64,000 nt of DNA from Colletes latitarsis (taxonomy: Eukaryota; Arthropoda; Insecta; Hymenoptera; Colletidae). The notes under the pieces were generated by a model. That model searched no databases, was not told the origin of the DNA, and was given only the letters and a program-made list of their open reading frames with translations. The translations under genes were made by a program, and so were the position numbers. This document shows positions 50,381 through 62,700 of this stretch, in pieces. The stretch is from the NCBI RefSeq assembly GCF_051014445.1, contig NW_027488367.1:24599501-24663500 (forward strand), given 5' to 3'. Every line of letters starts with the position of its first letter. The first letter of the stretch is position 1.

Positions 50381-53300
50381 GCAAGTTAAGTCTGGGATAG
50401 GTGTGGGATTTGACCTCATCAGACTCATACTTTCGCGTTTTTCACATACTTGTTGAACAGATCCTGGCTTTTTTCTGGATTGGGTCACGTAGTAGTGTGG
50501 TACCACACTGAAACAGTAGATTAAACCTGGTTTCGATCAATATTTTTGAAGATAACGCATGTTAGGTCTAGGTTAGGCCGGGGATTTTCACTCATCAGAC
50601 TCATACTTTCGCATTCTTCACATACTTGTTGAGCGGATCCTGGGTTTTTACCGGTTTGGATCACGTAGTAGTGTGGTACCACACTGACACATTCAATTAA
50701 ACCTGGTCTTGATAAATATTTTAGAGGATAACGCATGTTAGGTCTGGGTTAGGTCTAGGATTTGCCGTCATCAGGCTCATACTTTCGCATATTTCTCATA
50801 CTTCATGGCTGGATCCTGGGCTATTTCTGGATTGGATCACGTAGTAATGTGGTACCACACTGAAACAGTCAATTAAACCTGGTTTTGATGAATATTTTAG
50901 AGAGTAATTCATGTTAGGTCTAGGTTAGGTCAGGGATTTGCTCTCATCAGGCTCATTCTTTCGCATATTTCTCATACTAGATGGCTAGATCCTGGGCTTT
51001 TTCTGGATTGCATCACGTAGTAATGAAGTACAACACTGAAACACTCAATTAAACCTGGTTTCGATCAATATTATTGAGGATAACGCACGTTAGGTCTAGG
51101 GTGGCCTGGGATTTTCACTCATCAGACTCATACTTTCGCATTCTTCACATATTTGTTGAACGGATCTTGGGTTTTTTCTGGTGTGGATCACGTAGTAATG
51201 TGGTACCACACTGAAACAATCAATTAAACCTGATCTTGATAAATATTTTACAGGATAACGCATGTTAGGTCTGTATTAGGTCTAGGATTTGCCCTCATCA
51301 GGCTCATACTTTCGCATATTTCTCATACTTGACGGCTAGATCCTGGGCTTTTTCTGGATTGCATCAGGTAGTAATGAAGTACAACACTGAAACAGTCAAC
51401 TAAACCTGGTTTCGATCAATATTTTAGAGAATAATTCATGTTAGGTCTAGGTTAGGTCTGGGATTTGCTCTCATCAGGCTCATTCTTTCGCATATTTCTC
51501 ATACTTGACGGCTACATCCTGGGCTTTCTCTGGATTGCATCACGTAGGGATGAAGTACAACACTGAAACAATCAATTAAACCTGGTTTCCATCAATATTT
51601 TAGAGGACAGCGCATGTTAGGTCCAGGTTAGGCCTGGGATTTGCTCTCATCAGGGTCATACTTTCGCAGTTTTAACATACATGTTGACCTGATCGAGAGT
51701 TTTTTCTGCTTTGGATCACGTAGTAAAGTGGTACCACACTGAAACAGTCCATTAAACCTGGTTTGGATCAATATTTTTGAGGATAACGCATGTTAGGTCT
51801 AGGTTAGGCCGGGGAATTTCACTCATCAGGCTCATACTTTCGCATATTTCTCATACTTCATGGCTAGATCCTGGGCTGTTTCTGGATTGTATCACATAGT
51901 ACTGTGGTACCACGCTGAAACAGTCGATTAAACCTGGTTTCGATCAATATTTTAGAGGATAACGCAAGTTAGGTCTAGGTTAGGCCTGGGATTTGCCCTC
52001 ATCAGGGTCATACTTTCGCGTTTTTCACATACTTGTTGAACTGATCCTGGGCTTTTTCTGGTTTGGATCACGTAGTAATGTGGGACCACATTGAAACAGT
52101 CAATTAAACCAGGTTTCGATCAATATTTTAGAGAATAATTCATGTTAGGTCTAGGTTAGGTCTGGGATTTGCTCTCATCAGGCTCATTCTTTCGCATATT
52201 TCTCATACTTGATGGCTAGATGCTGGGCTTTTTCTGGATTGCATCACGTAGTAATGAAGTACCACGCTGAAACAGTCGATTAAACCTGGTTTCGATCAAT
52301 ATTTTAGAGGATAACGCAAGTTAAGTCTGGCATAGGTCTGGGATTTGACCTCATCAGACTCATACTTTCGCATTCTTCACATATTTGTTGAACGGATCTT
52401 GGGTTTTTTCTGGCGTGGATCACGTAGTAATGTGGTACCACACTGAAACAATCAATTAAACCTGATCTTGATAAATATTTTACAGGATAACGCATGTTAG
52501 GTCTGTGTTAGGTCTAGGATTTGCCCTCATCAGGCTCATACTTTCGCATATTTCTCATACTTGACGGCTAGATCCTGGGCTTTTTCTGGATTGCATCAGG
52601 TAGTAATGAAGTACAACACTGAAACAGTCAACTAAACCTGGTTTCGATCAATATTTTAGAGAATAATTCATGTTAGGTCTAGGTTAGGTCTGGGATTTGC
52701 TCTCATCAGGCTCATTCTTTCGCATATTTCTCATACTTGACGGCTAGATCCTGGGCTTTCTCTGGATTGCATCACGTAGTGATGAAGTACAACACTGAAA
52801 CAATCAATTAAACCTGGTTTCCATCAATATTTTAGAGGACAGCGCATGTTAGGTCCAGGTTAGGCCTGGGATTTGCTCTCATCAGGGTTATACTTTCGCA
52901 GTTTTAACATACATGTTGACCTGATCGAGAGTTTTTTCTGCTTTGGATCACGTAGTAAAGTGGTACCACACTGAAACAGTCCATTAAACCTGGTTTGGAT
53001 CAATATTTTTGAGGATAACGCATGTTAGGTCTAGGTTAGGCCGGGGACTTTCACTCATCAGGCTCATACTTTCGCATATTTCTCATACTTCATGGCTAGA
53101 TCCAGGGCTGTTTCTGGATTGTATCACATAGTAATGTGGTACCACGCTGAAACAGTCGATAAAACCTGGTTCCGATCAATATTTTAGAGGATAACTCAAG
53201 TTAGGTCTAGGTTAGGCCTGGGATTTGTCCTCATCAGGGTCATACTTTCGCGTTTTTCACATACTTGTTGAACTGATCGTGGGCTTTTTCTGGTTTGGAT

Positions 53301-53547
53301 CACGTAGTAATGTGGGACCACATTGAAACAGTCAATTAAACCTGGTTTCGATCAATATTTTAGAGAATAATTCATGTTAGGTCTAGGTTAGGTCTGGGAT
53401 TTGCTCTCATCAGGCTCATTCTTTCGCATATTTCTCATACTTGATGGCTAGATGCTGGGCTTTTTCTGGATTGCATCACGTAGTAATGAAGTACCACGCT
53501 GAAACAGTCGATTAGACCTGGTTTCGATCAATATTTTAGAGGATAAC
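50381..53547. repeat. One full type A unit followed by a 7-monomer shortened unit
   Basis: The unit landmarks are 50,381, 52,316 and 53,548, giving 1,935 bp then 1,232 bp (exactly 7 x 176). Near 52,370 the sequence jumps, inside the common tract ATACTTTCGC, from the GTTTTTCAC monomer to an ATTCTTCACATATTTG monomer that normally lies four monomers later. This is a clean four-monomer deletion. The order then breaks up after about 53,730. Confidence 0.88.
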
Positions 53548-55160
53548 GCAAGTTAAGTCTGGGATAGGTCTGGGATTTGACCTCATCAGACTCATAGTTT
53601 CGCATTCTTCACATATTTGTTGAACGGATCTTGGGTTTTTTCTGGTGTGGATCACGTAGTAATGTGGTACCACACTGAAACAATCAATTAAACCTGATCT
53701 TGATAAATATTTTAGAGGATAACGCATGTTAGGTCTAGGATTGGTCTGGGATTTGACCTCATCAGACTCACACTTTCGCACACTTCACATACTCGTTGAA
53801 CAGATCCTGGGTATTTTCTGGTTTGGATCACGTAGTGATGTGGTACCACACTGAAACAGTCGATTAAACCTGGTTGCGATCATTATTTTAGAGGATAACG
53901 CATGTTAGTTCTAGGTTAGCCCTGGGATTTTCACTCATCACACTCATACTTTCGCATATTTCTCATACTTCATGGCTAGATCCTGGGCTGTTTCTGGATT
54001 ATATCACGTAGTAATTTGGTACCACGCTGAAACAGTCAATTAAACCAGGTTTCGATTAATATTTTTGAGGATAACGCATGTTAGGTCTTGGTTAGTTTTG
54101 GGATTTTCACTCATCAGACTCATACTTTCGCATTCTTCACATACTTGTTGAACGGATCATGGGTTTTTTCTGGTTTGGATCACGTAGTAATGTGGGACCA
54201 CACTGAAACAATCAATTAAACCTGGTCTTGATAAATATTTTAGAGGATAACGCATGTTAGGTCTGTGATAGGTCTAGGATTTGCCCTCATCAGCCTCATA
54301 CTTTCGCATATTTCTCATACTTCATGGCTAGATCCTGGGCTATTTCTGGATTGGATCACGTAGTAATGTGGTACCACACTGAAACAGTCAACTAAACCTG
54401 GTCTTGATAAATATTTTAGAGGATAACGCATGTTAGGTCTGGGTAAGGTCTAGGATTTGCCCTCGTCAGGCTCATACTTTCGCATATTTCTCATACTTCA
54501 TGGCTAGATCCTGGGCAATTTCTGCATTAGATCACGTAGTAATGTGGTACCACTCTGAAACAGTCAATTAAACTTGGTTTCCATCAAGATCTTAAAGGAC
54601 AACGCAAGTTAGGTCTGGGATAGGTCTTGGATTTGCCCTCATCAGGCTCATACTTTCACGTTTTTCACATACTTGTTGAACGGATCATGGGTTTTTTCTG
54701 GTTTGGATCACGTAGTAGTATGGTACCACATTGAAACAGTCAATTAAACCTGGTTTCGATCAATATTTTAGAGAATAATTCATGTTAGGTCTAGGTTAGG
54801 TCTGGGATTTGCTCTCATCAGGCTCATTCTTTCGCATATTTCTCATACTTGATGGCTAGATGCTGGGCTTTTTCTGGATTGCATCACGTAGTAATGAAGT
54901 ACCACACTGAAACAGTCGATTAAACCTGGTTGCGATCATTATTTTAGAGGATAACGCATGTTAGTTCTAGGTTAGCCCTGGGATTTTCACTCATCACACT
55001 CATACTTTCGCATATTTCTCATACTTCATGGCTAGATCCAGGGCTGTTTCTGGATTGTATCACATAGTAATGTGGTACCACTCTGAAACAGTCGAATAAA
55101 CCAGGTTTCGATCAATATTTTTGAGGATAACGCATGTTAGGTCTAGGTTAGGCCTGGGAT
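53548..55160. repeat. Irregular satellite monomers between two ordered regions
   Basis: These are mixed monomers. A rare pair GGTTGCGATCATTATTTTAG followed by ATGTTAGTTCTAGG occurs near 53,870 and near 54,926, 1,056 bp (6 monomers) apart, so one short duplication is visible. Nothing else is recognisable. Confidence 0.75.
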
Positions 55161-58100
55161 TTTCACTCATCAGACTCATACTTTCGCATTCTTCACATAC
55201 CTGTTGAACGGATCCTGGGTTTTTTCTGGTTTGGATCACGTAGTAATGTGGGTCCACACTGAAACAATCAACTAAACCTGGTCTTGATAAATATTTCAGA
55301 GGATAACGCATGTTAGGTCTGGGATAGGTCTGGGATTTGCCCTCATCAGACTCATACTTTCGCACACTTCACATACTCGTTGAACAGATCCTCGGTTTTT
55401 ACTGGTTTGGATCACATAGTAATGTGGTACCACACTGAAACAGTCGATTAAACCAGGTTTCGATCAATATTTTTGAGGATAACGCATGTTAGGTCTAGGT
55501 TAGGCCTGGGATTTTCACTCACCAGACTCATTCTTTCGCATTCCTCACATACTTGTTGAACGGATCCTGGGTTTTTTCTGGTTTGTATCACGTAGTAATG
55601 TGGTACCACACTGAAACAGTCCATTAAACCTGGTTTGGATCAATATTTAAGAGGATAACGCATGTTAGGTCTAGGTTAGCCCTGGGATTTTCACCCATCA
55701 GACTCATACTTTCGCATTCTTCTTATACTTGTTGAACGGATCCTGGGTTTTTTCTGGTGTGTATCACGTAGTAATGTGGTACCACACTGAAACAGTCCAT
55801 TAAACCTGGTTTCGATCAATATTTTAGAGGATAACGCATGTTAGGTCTGTTATAGGTCTGGGATTTGCCCTCATCAGACTCATACTTTCGCACACTTCAC
55901 ATACTCGTTGAACAGATCCTCGGTTTTTACTGGTTTGGATCACATAGTAATGTGGTACCACACTGAAACAGTCGACTAAACCAGGTTTCGATCAATATTT
56001 TTGAGGATAACGCATGTTAGGTCTAGGTTAGGCCTGGGATTTTCACTCATCAGACTCATACTTTCGCATTCCTCACATACTTGTTGAACTGATCCTGGGT
56101 TTTTTCTGGTTTGGATCACGTAGTAATGTGGTTCCACACTGAAACAGTCGGTTAAACCTGGTTTCGATCAATATTTTAGAGGATAACGCAAGTTAGGTCT
56201 GGGATAGGTCTGGGATATGCCCTCATCAGACTCATACCTACGCACACTTCACATACTCGTTGAACAGATCCTGGGTTATTTTCTGGTTTGGATCACATAG
56301 TAGTGTGGTACCACACTGAAACAGTCGATTAAACCAGGTTTCGATCAATATTTTTGAGGATAACGCATGTTAGGTCTAGGTTAGGCCTGGGATTTTCACT
56401 CATCAGACTCATACTTTCGCATTCTTCACATACTTGTTGAACGGACCCTGGGTTTTTTCTGGTTTGGATCACGTAGTAATGTGGGTCCACACTGAAACAA
56501 TCAATTAAACCTGGTCTTGATAAATATTTTAGAGGATAACGCATGTTAGGTCTGGGATAGGTCTGGGATTTGCCCTCATCAGACTCATACCTACGCACAC
56601 TTCACATACTCGTTGAACAGATCCTGGGTTATTTTCTGGTTTGGATCACATAGTAATGTGGTACCAAACTGAAACAGTCGATTAAACCAGGTTTCGATCA
56701 ATATTTTTGAGGATAGCGCATGTTAGGTCTAGGTTAGGCCTGGGATTTTCACTCATCAGACTCATACATTCGCATTCCTCACTTACTTGTTGATCGGATC
56801 CTGGGTTTTTTCTGGTTTGTATCACGTAGTAATGTGGTACCACACAGAAACAGTCCATTAAACCTGGTTTGGATCAATATTTTAGAGGATAACGCAAGTT
56901 AAGTCTGGGATTGGTCTGGGATTTGACCTCATCAGACTCATACTTTCGCACACTTCACATACTCGTTGAACAGATCCTGGGTTATTTTCTGGTTTGGATC
57001 ACATAGTAATGTGGTACCACACTGAAACAGTCGATTAAACCAGGTTTCGATCAATATTTTTGAGGATAACGCATGTTAGGTCTAGGTTAGGCCTGGGATT
57101 TTCACTCATCAGACTCATACTTTCGCATTCTTCACATACTTGTTGAACGGATCCTGGGTTTTTTCTGGTTTGGATCACGTAGTAATGTGGTTCCACACTG
57201 AAACAGTCGGTTAAACCTGGTTTCGATCAATATTTTAGAGGATAACGCAAGATTGGTCTGGGATAGGTCTGGGATTTGCCCTCATCAGACTCATACCTAC
57301 GCACACTTCACATACTCGTTGAACAGATCCTGGGTTATTTTCTGGTTTGGATCACATAGTAATGTGGTACCACACTGAAACAGTCGATTAAACCAGGTTT
57401 CGATCAATATTTTCCAGGATAACGCATGTTAGGTCTAGGTTAGGCCTGGGATTTTCACCCATCAGACTCATACTTTCGCATTCATCACATACTCGTTGAA
57501 CAGATCCTGGGTTATTTTCTGGTTTGGATCACATAGTAATGTGGTACCAAACTGAAACAGTCGATTAAACCAGGTTTCGATCAATATTTTAGAGGAAAAC
57601 GCATGTTAGGTCTAGGTTAGCCCTGGGATTTTCACTCATCAGACTCATACTTTCGCATTCTTCTTATACTTGTTGAACTGATCCTGGGTTTTTTCTGGGT
57701 TGGATCACGTAGTAATGTGGTACCACACTGAAACAGTCGATTAAACCTGGTTTCGATCAATATTTTAGAGGATAACGCAAGTTAAGTCTGGGATTGGTCT
57801 GGGATTTGACCTCATCAGACTCATACTTTCGCACACTTCACATACTCGTTGAACAGATCCTGGGTTATTTTCTGGTTTGGATCACATAGTAATGTGGTAC
57901 CACACTGAAACAGTCGATTAAACCAGGTTTCGATCAATATTTTTGAGGATAACGCATGTTAGGTCTGGGATAGGTCTGGGATTTGCCCTCATCAGACTCA
58001 TACCTACGCACACTTCACATACTCGTTGAACAGATCCTGGGTTATTTTCTGGTTTGGATCACATAGTAATGTGGTACCACACTGAAACAGTCGATTAAAC

Positions 58101-58885
58101 CAGGTTTCGATCAATATTTTCCAGGATAACGCATGCTAGGTCTAGGTTAGGCCTGGGATTTTCACTCATCAGACTCATACATTCGCATTCCTCACATACT
58201 TGTTAAACGGATCCTGGGTTTTTACTGGTTTGGATCACGTAGTAATGTGGTACCACACTGAAACAGTCGATTAAACCTGGTTTCGATCAATATTTTAGAG
58301 AATAATTCATGTTAGGTCCAGGTTAGGTCTGGGATTTGCTCTCATCAGGCTCATTCTTTCGCATATTTCCCATACTTGATGGCTAGATCCTGGGCTGTTT
58401 CTGGATTGTATGACGTAGTAATGTGGTACCACGCTGAAACAGCGAATTAAACCTGGTTTCGATCAATATTTTAGAGGATAACGCAAGTTAGGTCTAGGTT
58501 AGGCCTGGGATTTGCCCTCATCAGGGTCATACTTTCGCAGTTTTAACATACATGTTGACCTGATCGAGGGTTTTTTCTGCTTTGGATCACGTAGTAAAGT
58601 GGTACCACACTGAAACATTCAATTAAACCTGGTCTTGATAAATATTTTAGAGGATAACGCAAGTTAGGTTTGGGTTAGGTCTAGGATTTGCCCTCATCAG
58701 GCTCACAGTTTCGCGTTTTTCACATACTTGTCGAACAGATCCTGGGTTTTTTGTGGTTTGGATCACGTAGTAATGTGGTACCACACTGAAACAGTCGATT
58801 AAACCTGGTTTCGATCAATATTTTAGAGGATAACGCAAGTTAAGTCAGGGATTGGTCTGGGATTTGACCTCATCAGACTCATACA
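55160..58885. repeat. Long duplicated block, copy 1 (partner at 59,747-64,000)
   Basis: The order of variants recurs downstream, but the offset changes in whole-monomer steps: 4,587 bp (GTCTGTTATAGG at 55,845 and 60,432), 4,411 bp (GGATAGCGCATG at 56,711 and 61,122), then 5,115 bp (GCATGCT at 58,131 and GCATGCTGG at 63,246). So one monomer near 56,150-56,330 is missing from the second copy, and four monomers are extra in it between about 61,200 and 62,700. Shared rare variants include ATACCTACGCACAC, ATTTTCCAGG and ACAGCGAATTAAACC. Confidence 0.85.
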
Positions 58886-59746
58886 TTCGCACACTTCGCA
58901 TACTCGTTGAACAGATCCTGGGTTATTTTCTGGTTTGGATCACATAGTAATGTGGCACCACACTGAAACAGTCGATTAAACCAGGTTTCGATCAATATTT
59001 TTGAGGAAAACGCATGTTAGATCTAGGTTAGGCCTGGGATTTTCACTCATCAGACTCATACTTTCGCATTCTTCACATACTTGTTGAACAGATCCTGGGT
59101 TATTTTCTGGTTTGGATCACATAGTAATGTGGTACCACACTGAAACAGTCGATTAAACCAGGTTTCGATCAATATTTTTCAGGATAACGCATGTTAGGTC
59201 TAGGTTAGGCCTGGGATTTTCACCCATCAGACTCATACTTTCGCACACTTCACATACTCGTTGAACAGATCCTGGGTTATTTTCTGGTTTGGATCACGTA
59301 GTATTGTGGGTCCACACTGAAACAATCAATTAAACCTGGTCTTGATAAATATTTTAGAGGATAACGCATGTTAGGTCTGGGATAGGTATGGGATTTGCCC
59401 TCATCAGACTCATACTTTCGCACACTTCACATACTCGTTCAACAGATCCCGGGTTATTTTCTGGTTTGGATCACATAGTAATGTGGTACCACACTGAAAC
59501 AGTCGATTAAACCAGGTTTCGATCAATATTTTTGAGGATAACGCATGTTAGGTCTAGGTCAGGCCTGGGATTTTCACTCATCAGACTCATACTTTCGCAC
59601 ACTTCACATACTTGTTGAACAGATCCTGGGTTTTTTCTGGTTTGGATCCCGTAGTAGTGTGGTACCACACTGAAACAGTCCATTAAACCTGGTTTCGCTC
59701 AATATTTTAGAGGATAACGCACGTTAGGTCTAGGTCAGGCCTGATT

Positions 59747-62700
59747 TTGTCACTCATCAGACTCATACTTTCGCATTCTTCACATACTTGTTGAACGGAT
59801 CCTGGGTTTTTTCTGGTTTGGATCACGTAGTAATGTGGGTCCACACTGAAACAATCAACTAAACCTGGTCTTGATAAATATTTCAGAGGATAACGCATGT
59901 TAGGTCTGGGATAGGTCTGGGATTTGCCCTCATCAGACTCATACTTTCGCACACTTCACATACTCGTTGAACAGATCCTCGGTTTTTACTGGTTTGGATC
60001 ACATAGTAATGTGGTACCACACTGAAACAGTCGATTAAACCAGGTTTCGATCAATATTTTTGAGGATCACGCATGTTAGGTCTAGGTTAGGCCTGGGATT
60101 TTCACTCACCAGACTCATACTGTCGCATTCCTCACATACTTGTTGAACGGATCCTGGGTTTTTTCTGGTTTGTATCAGGTAGTAATGTGGTACCACACTG
60201 AAACAGTCCATTAAACCTGGTTTGGATCAATATTTTAGAGGATAACGCATGTTAGGTCTAGGTTAGCCCTGGGATTTTCACCCATCAGACTCATACTTTC
60301 GCATTCTTCTTATACTTGTTGAACGGATCCTGGGTTTTTTCTGGTTTGTATCACGTAGTAATGTGGTACCACACTGAAACAGTCCATTAAACCTGGTTTC
60401 GATCAATATTTTAGAGGATAACGCATGTTAGGTCTGTTATAGGTCTGGGATTTGCCCTCATCAGACTCATACTTTCGCACACTTCACATACTCGTTGAAC
60501 AGATCCTCGGTTTTTTACTGGTTTGGATCACATAGTAATGTGGTACGACACTGAAACAGTCGACTAAACCAGGTTTCGATCAATATTTTTGAGGATAACG
60601 CATGTTAGGTCTAGGTTAGGCCTGGGATTTTCACTCATCAGACTCATACTTTCGCATTCCTCACATACTTGTTGAACTGATCCTGGGTTTTTTCTGGTTT
60701 GGATCACGTAGTAATGTGGTTCCACACTGAAACAGTCGGTTAAACCAGGTTTCGATCAATATTTTTGAGGATAACGCATGTTAGGTCTAGGTTAGGCCTG
60801 GGATTTTCACTCATCAGACTCATACTTTCGCATTCTTCACATACTTGTTGAACGGACCCTGGGTTTTTTCTGGTTTGGATCACGTAGTAATGTGGGTCCA
60901 CACTGAAGCAATCAATTAAACCTGGTCTTGATAAATATTTTAGAGGATAACGCATGTTAGGTCTGGGATAGGTCTGGGATTTGCCCTCATCAGACTCATA
61001 CCTACGCACACTTCACATACTCGTTGAACAGATCCTGGGTTATTTTCTGGTTTGGATCACATAGTAATGTGGTACCAAACTGAAACAGTCGATTAAACCA
61101 GGTTTCGATCAATATTTTTGAGGATAGCGCATGTTAGGTCTAGGTTAGGCCTGGGATTTTCACTCATCAGACTCATACATTCGCATTCCTCACTTACTTG
61201 TTGATCGGATCCTGGGTTTTTTCTGGTTTGTATCACGTAGTAATGTGGTACCACACAGAAACAGTCCATTAAACCTGGTTTGGATCAATATTTTAGAGGA
61301 TAACGCATGTTAGGTCTAGGTTAGCCCTGGGATTTTCACTCATCAGACTCATACTTTCGCATTCTTCTTATACTTGTTGAACTGATCCTGGGTTTTTTCT
61401 GGTTTGGATCACGTAGTAATGTGGTACCACACTGAAACAGTCGATTAAACCTGGTTTCGATCAATATCTTAGAGGATAACGCAAGTTAAGTCTGGGATTG
61501 GTCTGGGATTTGACCTCATCAGACTCATACTTTCGCACACTTCACATACTCGTTGAACAGATCCTGGGTTATTTTCTGGTTTGGATCACATAGTAATGTG
61601 GTACCACACTGAAACAGTCGATTAAACCAGGTTTCGATCAATATTTTTGAGGATAACGCATGTTAGGTCTAGGTTAGGCCTGGGATTTTCACTCATCAGA
61701 CTCATACTTTCGCATTCTTCACATACTTGTTGAACGGATCCTGGGTTTTTTCTGGTTTGGATCACGTAGTAATGTGGGTCCACACTGAAACAATCAATTA
61801 AACCTGGTCTTGATAAATATTTTAGAGGATAACGCATGTTAGGTCTGTTATAGGTCTGGGATTTGCCCTCATCAGACTCATACTTTCGCACACTTCACAT
61901 ACTCGTTGAACAGATCCTGGGTTATTTTCTGTTTTGGATCACATAGTAATGTGGTACCACACTGAAACAGTCGATTAAACCAGGTTTCGATCAATATTTT
62001 TCAGGATAACGCATGTTAGGTCTAGGTTAGGCCTGGGATTTTCACTCATCAGACTCATACTTTCGCATTCTTCACATACTTGTAGAACGGATCCTGGGTT
62101 TTTACTGGTTTGGATCACGTAGTAATGTGGTACCACACTGAAACATTCAATTAAACCTGGTTTCGATCAATATTTTAGAGGATAACGCAAGTTAGGTCTG
62201 GGATAGGTCCGGGATTTGCCCTCATCAGGCTCATACTTTCGCGTTTTTCACATACTTGTCGAACAGATCCTGGGTTTTTTCTGGTTTGGGTCACGTAGTA
62301 GTGTGATACTACACTGAAACAGTCGACTAAACCAGGCTTCGATCAATATTTATGAGGATAACGCATGTTAGGTCTAGGTTAGGCCTGGGATTTTCACTCA
62401 TCAGACTCATACTTTCGCATTCTTCACATACTTGTTGAACGGATCCTGGGTTTTTTCTGGTTTGGATCACGTAGTAATGTGGTTCCACACTGAAACAGTC
62501 GGTTAAACCTGGTTTCGATCAATATTTTCCAGGATAACGCATGTTAGGTCTAGGTTAGGCCTGGGATTTTCACCCATCAGACTCATACTTTCGCATTCTT
62601 CACATACTCGTTGAACAGATCCTGCGTTATTTTCTGGTTTGGATCACATAGTAATGTGGTACCAAACTGAAACAGTCGATTAAACCAGGTTTCGATCAAT

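Noticed and set aside
297..61891. Dozens of minus-strand open frames of 63-115 codons with nearly the same start (MRYPLKYLSR...).
   Set aside because: They come from the satellite itself. The monomer length, 176, is not a multiple of 3, so the frame shifts each unit. A frame that begins at ATGCGTTATCC runs once round the monomer and stops at the TAA of the same stretch read one frame later. Longer forms appear where that TAA is mutated. They are similar because the repeats are similar; no protein family, signal or coding constraint is visible. A ratio of synonymous to non-synonymous change near 1 would confirm this.
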